A program made the position numbers and the translations under genes. From Caulobacterales bacterium (GTDB lineage Bacteria; Pseudomonadota; Alphaproteobacteria; Caulobacterales; Parvularculaceae): a DNA stretch of 64,000 nucleotides. The notes under the pieces were generated by a model, which saw only the letters and a list, made by a program, of their open reading frames with translations, searched no databases and was not told the DNA's origin. This document shows, piece by piece, positions 43,501 through 49,715 of this stretch (its first letter is position 1; each line of letters starts with the position of its first letter). The stretch spans positions 1 through 64,000 of the forward strand of contig JACKIL010000011.1 of NCBI GenBank assembly GCA_020638525.1, read 5' to 3'.

Positions 43501-43525
43501 GGAACCGGCGCGGCGCGGCGGTGTT
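43501..43525 (+). promoter_or_regulatory. Candidate sigma-EcfG promoter for the small lipoprotein operon
   Basis: GGAAC (43501-43505), 16-base spacer, TGTT (43522-43525), followed by TCCCC; 49 bases before the lipoprotein start. It stands back-to-back with the candidate promoter of the divergent PerM gene. Confidence 0.5.
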
Positions 43526-43573
43526 TCCCCAGCGTCCTTCGATCGGATCGGAGGCCGGAAACTGGAGGAACTC

Positions 43574-43747
43574 ATGAAGAAGTACGCTCTTGCAGCCTTT
43601 CTGCTGGTGACGGCGAACGCTCTCGGAGGCTGCGTCCTCGGTGCTGCGGCGGGCGCCGGCTACATGGCGCACGATGAAGCGACTGAAAATGACGGGAAGT
43701 TCGACCCGCTGGAAAAAGTGCGCGGCAAGGATGACGGGAAGAACTGA
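43574..43747 (+). CDS. 57-residue lipoprotein
   Basis: Read directly: ATG at 43574 with GGAGGAA five bases upstream. MKKYALAAFLLVTANALGGC has a lipobox (LGGC), after which comes a glycine/alanine-rich helix that may span or touch the membrane (VLGAAAGAGYMA), then an acidic/basic tail. This is the architecture of small stress-induced envelope lipoproteins. It is followed 45 bases later by the DUF883 gene, and a GGAAC-N16-TGTT promoter lies upstream, so a stress operon is likely. Confidence 0.8.
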   Translation: MKKYALAAFLLVTANALGGCVLGAAAGAGYMAHDEATENDGKFDPLEKVRGKDDGKN

Positions 43748-43791
43748 CGCGCTCAGTTCCCCGAGTTTCCTCAAACGGAGAGGAGGATGAT

Positions 43792-44145
43792 ATGCACGGT
43801 CAAACAGAAAAGCCCGTTCAAGGCGGGAATGGCGCGAGCGCGCCGGACCTTGGCGAAGCGATCGCCAGTCTCAGCGAAGACCTGAAACAGCTGCGGTCGG
43901 ATTTCGGAGATCTGAAGCAGGATGTCGGACGGGCTTCGAAAGCGGGCCTTCACGATGCACGTGCGCGCGCGAAAGATGCGCTCGGCGCGACTGAAGAGGC
44001 CGGCGAGGCGGTGCTCGACACCGCGCTTTCAGAGTTTGCGGAGATCAAGAAGCAGGTTGAAAAAGCGGTGCGGAAGAACCCCGGCGCTGCGATTGCGACA
44101 GCGGTCGCGATCGGCTTCTTCCTCAACGGCGCCGCCAGGCGGTAA
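43792..44145 (+). CDS. DUF883 (ElaB/YqjD) family protein
   Basis: 117 residues: a charged coiled-coil rich in acidic and basic residues (LSEDLKQLRSDFGDLKQD, IKKQVEKAVRKNPGAAI) followed by a C-terminal hydrophobic helix (AAIATAVAIGFFLNGAA) that anchors it in the inner membrane. E. coli YqjD and ElaB are stationary-phase, membrane-anchored, ribosome-associated proteins; the family is RpoS-controlled there. Here it is followed three bases later by the YqjE-like gene, the same order as in E. coli. Confidence 0.85.
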   Translation: MHGQTEKPVQGGNGASAPDLGEAIASLSEDLKQLRSDFGDLKQDVGRASKAGLHDARARAKDALGATEEAGEAVLDTALSEFAEIKKQVEKAVRKNPGAAIATAVAIGFFLNGAARR

Positions 44146-44148
44146 GCC

Positions 44149-44592
44149 ATGCTCGATTGGGTGTTCAACAGAGCTGGCAGTGCAGCGCAGGACGCGGTGC
44201 GGGAACTGGTGTTCACCGTTGCTGCGGTTCTGCTCGCCTGTGGCGCCGTCTTCTTCTTCGGGGCGGGGCTCGTCGTTTGGCTGGCGACGATGATGGAAAT
44301 GCAATTCGCCCTCATCATCGTCGCTGCGCTGCTGTGCGTGCTGGCGGCTGCGATCCTGTTGCTGACGCATCGGGAGCGCGGCGGAAAAACAAACAACAGC
44401 CTCGCGCAGATAAGCGCGGCGGCGCCGGCAATTGAGAGGGCGGCGAGCGCCATTCCCGCATCGCTCCGGATCGCCGCTTCCAGTCTCGTCGCCTCGCAAC
44501 TGCGCCGCGCGCCACTGGCGACATTGGGCGTCATCGCAGCGGTTGTCGCATTCTCCGCGGTGTCGAGCGACGCTGCCGAAGAATCTCCCTGA
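44149..44592 (+). CDS. YqjE-like / phage-holin-superfamily membrane protein
   Basis: 147 residues with two central helices (ELVFTVAAVLLACGAVFFFGAGLVVWLA and FALIIVAALLCVLAAAILLLTH), the putative actin-exporter-type holin fold seen in YqjE. The C-terminal half is helical with a further hydrophobic segment (APLATLGVIAAVVAFSAVSS). It follows DUF883 by three bases, as yqjE follows yqjD in E. coli, so the pair is probably one stress unit. Confidence 0.8.
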   Translation: MLDWVFNRAGSAAQDAVRELVFTVAAVLLACGAVFFFGAGLVVWLATMMEMQFALIIVAALLCVLAAAILLLTHRERGGKTNNSLAQISAAAPAIERAASAIPASLRIAASSLVASQLRRAPLATLGVIAAVVAFSAVSSDAAEESP

Positions 44593-44623
44593 TCGGTCGT
44601 TGCAAGCGATAAGAGGAGGGCGC

Positions 44624-45232
44624 GTGTGCGGTGTTGAGGCGACGGGGAGCGCGGCCACAATTCCGATACAAACAAAACAAATCAAGCCGATGCTAGTTGT
44701 AGAATTTCTTTCGAGTGATGATGTGATACGGTATGCGCGCGGTGATCTCGACAAGCGCAAGCGCCCCGCCGTCGAGCACGCACTGCTTGATGACGATCGG
44801 GCCAGATATCTCGTCCGCGCCTGCGCGCCCGTTTCGGATGAAGCTGCATTCGACGCGGCTTCCGCCGCGGCATGGCGAAACGCTCTCGGTGCATGCGAGG
44901 CGGCGATCGCTGGCTATCGGCGCAGGCTGATGGAATCGCCCACGCGACCCGCCACGCGTCGACCCCTTCTGGAGCGCGAGCGCCAGCTAAAGGAATTGCT
45001 TGCGGCTGGAAAAGCGTGCGGCCTTGACGGAGCGATTGATCAAGTTGAAACGCTCCATGCTGAGCGCACGGAAGAAATACAGCGCCTTGACCGCCAGGCG
45101 GCCCGCGAACTGAGGCGAGCTTTCGGGGCGATTGGCGTCCCCTATTTGAAGGCGCGCCTTGCAGACGCTATTTCCGCCCTCGAATTCGATCTCGAATATG
45201 AAGCGCGGAAGGGGCGGCGAAACGAGGATTGA
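44624..45232 (+). CDS. Unknown protein with anti-sigma-like N-terminus and coiled coil
   Basis: The GTG at 44624 has AGGAGG just upstream; the ATG at 44690 gives a 180-residue form but has no Shine-Dalgarno, so the GTG (202 residues) is preferred with doubt. The stretch VEFLSSDDVIRYARGDLDKRKRPAVEHALLDDDRARYLV has the pattern of anti-sigma-factor N-termini, but lacks a H-x3-C-x2-C zinc motif. The rest is a charged helical region (RELRRAFGAIGVPYLKARLADAISALEFDLEYEARK). No signal or membrane segment. I cannot name a family. It sits between stress membrane genes and an RHH gene. Confidence 0.6.
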   Translation: MCGVEATGSAATIPIQTKQIKPMLVVEFLSSDDVIRYARGDLDKRKRPAVEHALLDDDRARYLVRACAPVSDEAAFDAASAAAWRNALGACEAAIAGYRRRLMESPTRPATRRPLLERERQLKELLAAGKACGLDGAIDQVETLHAERTEEIQRLDRQAARELRRAFGAIGVPYLKARLADAISALEFDLEYEARKGRRNED

Positions 45233-45461
45233 GGTCGCCGTTTGCTGCAATCTCCGACCTCTCCGCCCCAATATTGCCCGATATTAACGCGGAGCCTCAA
45301 TTCCTGCCTTATTCGGGCGCCTTTTGAGCGTTCGAATGGGGTTAAACCCTTGAACGACTGTTGCCGTAACCCACTCTTGTGGCGTAAGTAACATATGTCG
45401 CCGCCTTCGCTTTTATGCCTTGCCGGCTGGCGGCCAAATTCAACTGCAACCGGGTTCATTT

Positions 45462-45704
45462 ATGCCGACGAGCGATTCGCTAAAACGGACGACGAAGCTT
45501 CAGCTCATGCTCGATGATATGGAGCTGAAGGCGATTGACGACTGGCGTTTCGCACATCGCATGCCGACGCGTGCTGCGGCGCTTCGAGAATTGTTGAGGC
45601 GCGGTTTGCTTGCGGATGAATTTTTCGATGAGCCGCCCACAGAAGAAGCGACAACGCGTGATTTCAGCGTGGTCAATCGCGATGATCTCGACGGTTCGGC
45701 CTAG
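45462..45704 (+). CDS. Small ribbon-helix-helix-like protein
   Basis: 80 residues from the ATG at 45462; a TTG 14 codons upstream is less likely. The segment TTKLQLMLDDMELKAIDDWRFAHRMPTRAAALRELLRRGLL has the strand-helix-helix layout of CopG/Arc-type RHH DNA-binding proteins, with an acidic tail. No toxin gene partner is adjacent on either side, so it is more likely a stand-alone regulator than an antitoxin. It is followed by a strong terminator. Confidence 0.65.
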   Translation: MPTSDSLKRTTKLQLMLDDMELKAIDDWRFAHRMPTRAAALRELLRRGLLADEFFDEPPTEEATTRDFSVVNRDDLDGSA

Positions 45705-45724
45705 GCTTCGTTACGCATCGAACG

Positions 45725-45759
45725 AAAAGGGCGCGCCCTCAGGCGCGCCTTTTGTTTTT
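45725..45759 (+). terminator. Intrinsic terminator after the RHH gene
   Basis: GGCGCGCC arms around a short CTCA loop, followed by TTTTGTTTTT. Classic rho-independent form, 20 bases after the stop codon. Confidence 0.85.
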
Positions 45760-45857
45760 CTGCGCGCAGATCGTTGATTCGTTCGTGCTGATTTCATCGC
45801 GAAAAGTCATCACAAGAAAAATTACTCGAAGCATTTCAGATTAAGATTTTTTAGGCG

Positions 45858-45871
45858 TTACGCATGCGTAA
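45858..45871. promoter_or_regulatory. Perfect palindrome TTACGCATGCGTAA (candidate operator)
   Basis: 14-base perfect palindrome in the region between the RHH and ECF sigma genes. Related words occur at 45711 (TTACGCAT) and near 45910 (GTAACGC). The RHH protein encoded 150 bases upstream is a possible binder; this is conjecture. Confidence 0.4.
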
Positions 45872-46258
45872 GGTCTTGTTCCGCAGCGATTGGAACAGAT
45901 GAGAATCTCGTAACGCGAAACTCATGCGTTTCGTGCGGAGATGTGAAATCGCTGTAATCGAATGCGTTGCATCCGGCGCTGTGCGTCCTTTGCGTTCGAT
46001 CAAATTTTTTCCGTAAAATCAGTGCATTGGCGTGCGCCGCCCGTGCGGTGTGCTTCCATCACTTACTCCACTGACAGTGCTTCATGAATCGCCGCCATCG
46101 GCTGTCTCTGCGCATGTTGGTGCTGTGTTGGAACTGGCGGAGAAGCTAGCGTCTCCATCTCTGAGGCAAGTACGATATGATGCGTACACGAAACGTTTTG
46201 AGGTGATCGGCGCGTTTCGCCATCATCATGGCGTTCGAAGCAATCAAGAGGTTTCGTG

Positions 46259-46774
46259 ATGACGACCACTTTCACTGCCGATGAACTCAACGAAGTTTTG
46301 CCGGCCCTCCGCCGTTTTGCGCTGTCGCTAACGCGCAATCCCGACAGGGCGGACGATCTCGTCCAGGACAGCGTCGAACGCGCGCTCCTGAAGGCGAGCT
46401 ATTATCGGCCTGGCACGAATCTGCGCTCATGGCTCTTCACGCTGTGCCGCCGCCTGTTTCTCAACGATATCAGGAAGCAGAAGTCGCGCGGCGTGTCGGT
46501 CGAGCTTGATGACGTTTCGCCCTCTGCGATTTCTGTCAAAGCCGATCAACACTCGCATCTCGAATTCAAGGAGGCTGCGGGGATATTCCGCACGATGGCG
46601 GATGATGACAGGGAGGTCATCTCTCTCGTCGCGCTTGACGGCCTCAAATATGAAGACGCTGCGAGAAAACTCCGTGTGCCGATCGGCACCGTCCGTTCGC
46701 GCTTGTCGCGCGCTCGCGCGCGCCTGCGGTCCCGCATGGATGGCGGTTTCGATGGGGCGCCGGCCTTCGCCTAG
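46259..46774 (+). CDS. ECF-type RNA polymerase sigma factor
   Basis: 171 residues from the ATG at 46259 with AAGAGG seven bases upstream (a GTG directly before is possible). Sigma region 2: LPALRRFALSLTRNPDRADDLVQDSVERALLKASYYRPGTNLRSWLFTLCRRLFLNDIRK; region 4: EVISLVALDGLKYEDAARKLRVPIGTVRSRLSRARARLR. No anti-sigma gene is adjacent and there is no NepR or PhyR in the window, so it cannot be firmly called EcfG. However, the genes around carry EcfG-type promoters, and this factor or a distant EcfG may read them. Confidence 0.88.
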   Translation: MTTTFTADELNEVLPALRRFALSLTRNPDRADDLVQDSVERALLKASYYRPGTNLRSWLFTLCRRLFLNDIRKQKSRGVSVELDDVSPSAISVKADQHSHLEFKEAAGIFRTMADDDREVISLVALDGLKYEDAARKLRVPIGTVRSRLSRARARLRSRMDGGFDGAPAFA

Positions 46775-46789
46775 GGGGGGGGCGGAATT

Positions 46790-46814
46790 GGAACGCTTCT
46801 GCGTTGAGACTGTT
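46790..46814 (+). promoter_or_regulatory. Candidate sigma-EcfG promoter
   Basis: GGAAC (46790-46794), 16-base spacer, TGTT (46811-46814) followed by TCCC, 29 bases before the small membrane protein gene at 46844. Confidence 0.55.
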
Positions 46815-46843
46815 TCCCGATTGGAAGATTGAAGGAGGCAAAG

Positions 46844-47032
46844 ATGCAAACCAGGAATGCGATTATCGGCGCGCTTGTCGCGATCGTCCTCATCGTTGGC
46901 GGCGTCGCGCTTTTCAATGAAGCCAATGAAAGCCCGCTCGAAGAGGCCGCTGAAGACATCAGCGATGCGGCGGACGACGTCGCCGATGATGTTGAAGACG
47001 CCGTTGATGATATCGACGACGAGAACCAATAA
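46844..47032 (+). CDS. 62-residue membrane protein with acidic tail
   Basis: ATG at 46844 with GAAGGAGG upstream. One hydrophobic helix (AIIGALVAIVLIVGGVALF) follows a short basic N-terminus. The C-terminal 35 residues are strongly acidic, with alternating EDI/DDVADD patterns that would form a charged helix. I recognise no family. It has its own stress-type promoter, and two hairpins follow the gene, so it is probably transcribed alone. Confidence 0.75.
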   Translation: MQTRNAIIGALVAIVLIVGGVALFNEANESPLEEAAEDISDAADDVADDVEDAVDDIDDENQ

Positions 47033-47063
47033 TTTCGCACTTTTCGGGTCCGACCAGCAGAGC

Positions 47064-47091
47064 CGCCCCGCTTTTCGAAGCGGGGCGTTTC
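47064..47091 (+). terminator. Intrinsic terminator
   Basis: Perfect 10-base stem CGCCCCGCTT / AAGCGGGGCG with a TTCG tetraloop and a short T run (TTTCT), 31 bases after the acidic-tail membrane protein. Confidence 0.8.
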
Positions 47092-47121
47092 TGTATCCGG
47101 AGGAGATTAATGGACGTCAAA

Positions 47122-47155
47122 AAGAAAGGGACCGCTAATCGGTCCCTTTCTTCTC
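47122..47155. terminator. Bidirectional-looking terminator between convergent genes
   Basis: 13-base perfect stem AAGAAAGGGACCG / CGGTCCCTTTCTT with a 5-base loop. It carries A-rich sequence on one side and T/C-rich on the other, so it can end transcription from the plus side and from the DUF1328 gene on the minus strand, which ends 19 bases away. Confidence 0.7.
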
Positions 47156-47173
47156 GATCTGTTGTCGCCATCT

Positions 47174-47347
47174 TTATACCGGCGGCCTTCCTCGAAGCGC
47201 ATGAGCGACCGCGCTCACCAGGAAGAGAATGAGGAAGATGAAGAAGAGAATCTTCGCGATACCTGCGGCGCCGGCCGCAATGCCGCCAAAACCGAAAATC
47301 GCGGCGACAATCGCGATGATGAAGAATGTCAAAGCCCATCCAAGCAT
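47174..47347 (-). CDS. DUF1328 (YtjA-like) small membrane protein
   Basis: Read directly on the minus strand: ATG at 47347 with AAAGGAGG upstream, 57 residues. MLGWALTFFIIAIVAAIFGF then GGIAAGAAGIAKILFFIFLILFLVSAV: two hydrophobic helices with a glycine/alanine hinge, the typical DUF1328 sequence. The family is common in Proteobacteria and often stress-induced. A GGAAC-N16-TGTT promoter lies upstream on the same strand. It is convergent with the acidic-tail membrane protein gene. Confidence 0.88.
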   Translation of the reverse strand: MLGWALTFFIIAIVAAIFGFGGIAAGAAGIAKILFFIFLILFLVSAVAHALRGRPPV

Positions 47348-47421
47348 GATCGCCTCCTTTGCTGCTTTCGAAGCTTTCTGACGCCGGTACGCGACAATCC
47401 TCGACGCCGTGGTGCTAGGGA

Positions 47422-47446
47422 AACACGCCCGCGCCTTTGGGGTTCC
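47422..47446 (-). promoter_or_regulatory. Candidate sigma-EcfG promoter for DUF1328
   Basis: Minus strand: GGAAC (47446-47442), 16-base spacer, TGTT (47425-47422) followed by TCCC. It lies 75 bases upstream of the DUF1328 start. The same GGAAC-N16-TGTT-TCC layout is found upstream of the genes at 43574 and 46844. Confidence 0.5.
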
Positions 47447-47519
47447 GGTTTCCGGGTGCGGACTGTCTCATGGAGAGACGGCGAACTGGGCGCCGGTGAG
47501 CGGTGTTCGTTCCGCTGAC

Positions 47520-48332
47520 ATGCTGAGATTCATACACATATCCGACACCCATTTCGGAGCCAGCGACCCGGAGGCGATCCGCGCGCTTGGCTTTGAAATC
47601 GAAACTTCCTCTGCAGCCGCGGTCGTCCTTACGGGCGACATTACGCAAAGCGGCAGACGGCGCGAATTTCAGGCTGCGGAGCGTTTCCTGTCGCGACTGC
47701 CCATGCCGAAGCTAGTCGTTCCCGGGAACCATGACGCGCCAGTCTATAGCGTCGCCGAGCGGCTGATCGATCCTTGGCGCAGATTCCGGCGTTACATCGC
47801 GCGTGAACTCAACCCCGTGCTTTCAATCGGCCGGCTTTATGTCGTTGGCCTCAACTCCGCGCGGCGCGCGCAGATCGGCCTTGATTGGTCGCTCGGCGCG
47901 CTGTCGGGCCGCCAGCGAAAGGCGGCGGGGGAGAGGCTCGCCTCGGTTCAGAATGGCGCGCTGAAGGCTGTCGCCTTCCATCATCCCGTGTTGCCTGGCC
48001 CGGGGCGCGCGGGCGCGGCGGTTATTCCGGAGGCGGGCGAAATTCTTGAAGGGTTTGCTCAGGCCGGCGCCGATCTCATCCTGACTGGTCATGCGCACAT
48101 TGGCGACGCAAAGCTCTATGTGGGCGGGCGTCGCTCCATCATCGTCTCATCGGCCGGCACAGCGTCATCAACGCGCATTCGAGGCGAGGCGCCTTCGTTC
48201 AATGTCGTCGATTGGCGGCCGGAGAGCATCGCTGTCTCCGTGTACAGATATAAGAGCGGCGCCTTCCTTCGCGACGCGCGCCACGAATTTTCCTGCGAAA
48301 GGGGATTCTGGAAGAGGGAGGCGACTGCATGA
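47520..48332 (+). CDS. Metallophosphoesterase (calcineurin-like)
   Basis: 270 residues from the ATG at 47520; the frame opens earlier, but the protein starts naturally at MLRFIHISDTHFG. Conserved calcineurin-like motifs in order: HISDTHFG (metal 1), LTGDIT, VPGNHDAP, FHHPVLPG, and LTGHAHIGD. Probable cytoplasmic phosphodiesterase; substrate not predictable (cAMP- and lipid-phosphodiesterases share this set). Its stop overlaps the start of the next gene (ATGA), so the two are translated together. Confidence 0.9.
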   Translation: MLRFIHISDTHFGASDPEAIRALGFEIETSSAAAVVLTGDITQSGRRREFQAAERFLSRLPMPKLVVPGNHDAPVYSVAERLIDPWRRFRRYIARELNPVLSIGRLYVVGLNSARRAQIGLDWSLGALSGRQRKAAGERLASVQNGALKAVAFHHPVLPGPGRAGAAVIPEAGEILEGFAQAGADLILTGHAHIGDAKLYVGGRRSIIVSSAGTASSTRIRGEAPSFNVVDWRPESIAVSVYRYKSGAFLRDARHEFSCERGFWKREATA

Positions 48333-49213
48333 AGGCGCTTGTTCTCATTAATGAGAAGTCGGGGACGGTTCTCTCAACAGGTGCGGAGAACATTGAAGAG
48401 ACTATTGTCCGCGAGCTTCGGGAGCGTAGCGTTACCGATCCGGTCATCGTCACGGGCGATTGGCGCGCGCTTGTCGAGGCGGCGCAGTCGACTACTTTCG
48501 ATGTCGCGATCTGCGCTGGCGGCGACGGCACGCAGGCGGCGGTCGCGCAGGCGCTTCTCGGCAAGGACGCGGCCCTGTTGCCGCTCCCTTGTGGGACGGT
48601 CAATCTGCTCTGCCGGGACCTCGGCCTGTCGCTTGATATTGAGGAAGCGCTGAAGGCGGGCCTCGACGGCGCGCCGCGCAGGATCGACGCGGGACTCGCC
48701 GGCAAGCGCGTGTTTCTCAACAATATCGTCTTCGGCGCCTATGCCGAACTCGCCGAAGCGCGGGAGGATCTGCGCGACGCGGAATCGTTCGACGATCTCA
48801 ATTTCGCGCTTGTCAGCGCGGCGAATGCGCTCTTTCACGCCGACCCTGTCGAATTTGACGTTCACATCGGCAAACGGAAAGTCTCGCTGGAGACGAACAC
48901 GCTCATCGTTTCGAACAACGCGATCACGAACGTTGAAAAGCTTATCCCGAGACGCGATCGGCTCGATGATGGCGCTCTCGCTGTCTATCTCGTCTCATCG
49001 CAAAATGGCGAAGAATTCACCTCAGTGCTTGGCGCTTTCGCACGGGGCGCAATCGAGGATGATGAGCGCATCGACATGCGCCATTGCCGCGCATGCCGCG
49101 TAGCGTCGCCCAGTGCGAAGTTCAGTTACACGGTTGACGGCGATGCGCTTGAGCGCAGCGAACCGCTTCATGTGAAATGCCTTCCCGGCGCGCTGCGTGT
49201 CTTGTCGCCGTAA
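48329..49213 (+). CDS. Diacylglycerol-kinase-family lipid kinase
   Basis: 294 residues. The catalytic DAGK/LCB5 domain is visible: LVLINEKSGT at the N-terminus, the nucleotide-binding AGGDGTQAAVAQALLG, and PLPCGTVNLLCRDL, the G-T-x-N element. Related bacterial enzymes (DgkB, YegS) phosphorylate diacylglycerol or sphingolipid-like substrates. Coupling to the phosphoesterase suggests a phospholipid phosphorylation/dephosphorylation pair. Exact lipid substrate unknown. Confidence 0.85.
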   Translation: MKALVLINEKSGTVLSTGAENIEETIVRELRERSVTDPVIVTGDWRALVEAAQSTTFDVAICAGGDGTQAAVAQALLGKDAALLPLPCGTVNLLCRDLGLSLDIEEALKAGLDGAPRRIDAGLAGKRVFLNNIVFGAYAELAEAREDLRDAESFDDLNFALVSAANALFHADPVEFDVHIGKRKVSLETNTLIVSNNAITNVEKLIPRRDRLDDGALAVYLVSSQNGEEFTSVLGAFARGAIEDDERIDMRHCRACRVASPSAKFSYTVDGDALERSEPLHVKCLPGALRVLSP

Positions 49214-49248
49214 GCGCGCAGCATGAAGCGATGTTCATTTCGCGCGCT

Positions 49249-49273
49249 GGAACGAATAGCGCTTGCTCGCGTT
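49249..49273 (+). promoter_or_regulatory. Candidate sigma-EcfG promoter for csbD-like gene
   Basis: GGAAC (49249-49253), 16-base spacer, CGTT (49270-49273): an exact match to the alphaproteobacterial general-stress consensus as I know it. Distance from the -10 end to the start codon is 38 bases. Confidence 0.7.
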
Positions 49274-49311
49274 CGCTTCATGTAAATCCCAGCAGCAATG
49301 GAGGCGTTTCC

Positions 49312-49512
49312 ATGAACAACGATATTCTCGAAGGCAAATGGCGCCAGCTTTCCGGCAAGGTGAAGCAGCAGTGGGGCAAGTTCACCGACGACGAAGTCAA
49401 GGAAGTCGAAGGGAACACGCAGCGCCTTGTCGGGAAGATTCAGGAGAAATACGGCGTGGCGCGCGATGAGGCCGAGCGTCAGGTGCGCGACTGGGCGAAT
49501 ACCGCCCACTAG
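49312..49512 (+). CDS. CsbD-family stress protein
   Basis: 66 residues from the ATG at 49312 with GGAGG upstream; longer in-frame openings precede the promoter and are not used. The whole protein is the CsbD domain: ILEGKWRQLSGKVKQQWGKFTDDEVKEVEGN then LVGKIQEKYGVARDEAERQV. CsbD is sigma-B-controlled in Bacillus and its relatives are common general-stress genes in Alphaproteobacteria, which agrees with the promoter upstream. Molecular role unknown. Confidence 0.92.
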   Translation: MNNDILEGKWRQLSGKVKQQWGKFTDDEVKEVEGNTQRLVGKIQEKYGVARDEAERQVRDWANTAH

Positions 49513-49536
49513 CGCGCCCGTCGGCGAGCGCGCCAA

Positions 49537-49571
49537 GGGCGGCGCCGGCCAAGCACGCGCCGGCGCCGCCC
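49537..49571 (+). terminator. Strong GC hairpin after csbD
   Basis: Perfect 13-base stem GGGCGGCGCCGGC / GCCGGCGCCGCCC with a 9-base loop, 25 bases after the stop. No T run follows, so it may protect the mRNA end or act with Rho rather than be a classic intrinsic terminator. Confidence 0.5.
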
Positions 49572-49608
49572 AGGCATTGGAGCGCCGCCCAGGCATTTGA
49601 GCGCCGCC
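49563..49608 (+). repeat. Short tandem repeat, 19-base unit
   Basis: GCGCCGCCCAGGCATTNGA occurs twice head-to-tail (49563-49581, 49582-49600), with one variable base, followed by a partial third unit GCGCCGCC. The first copy is part of the right arm of the hairpin after csbD. Confidence 0.75.
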
Positions 49609-49715
49609 GGATCCTCAATTCACCCTACCATCAGGAAGGGGGCTGCCCTTTCCCGAAAATCCTTTATGATGAAAGGATTGAAAGGACCGGGGCGAGAACC
49701 CGGCCGGCGGGTGGA

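Larger units (their letters stand above)
45705..46258. promoter_or_regulatory. Long AT-richer intergenic region upstream of the ECF sigma gene
   Basis: About 550 bases with no convincing gene after the terminator. It holds a perfect 14-base palindrome, TTACGCATGCGTAA (45858-45871), converging GTTCC...GGAAC elements (45878-45896), and repeated GTTACGC/GTAACGC words. A GTG-started 75-codon frame (46032-46259) overlaps the sigma start but resembles no known protein. The ECF promoter must lie here. Confidence 0.45.

Noticed and set aside
45462..45704. Antitoxin of a toxin-antitoxin pair
   Set aside because: No toxin-like gene is adjacent: a terminator and 550 non-coding bases follow, and the upstream gene is not toxin-like.
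46032..46259. 75-codon frame whose stop overlaps the ECF sigma start, as nepR does with ecfG
   Set aside because: The translation has none of the NepR pattern, starts at a GTG without ribosome-binding site, and has poor coding character.
49658..49679. Molybdenum cofactor riboswitch upstream of moaA
   Set aside because: Only one 8-base hairpin with a 6-base loop is seen; the many conserved helices of the Moco aptamer are not recognisable.
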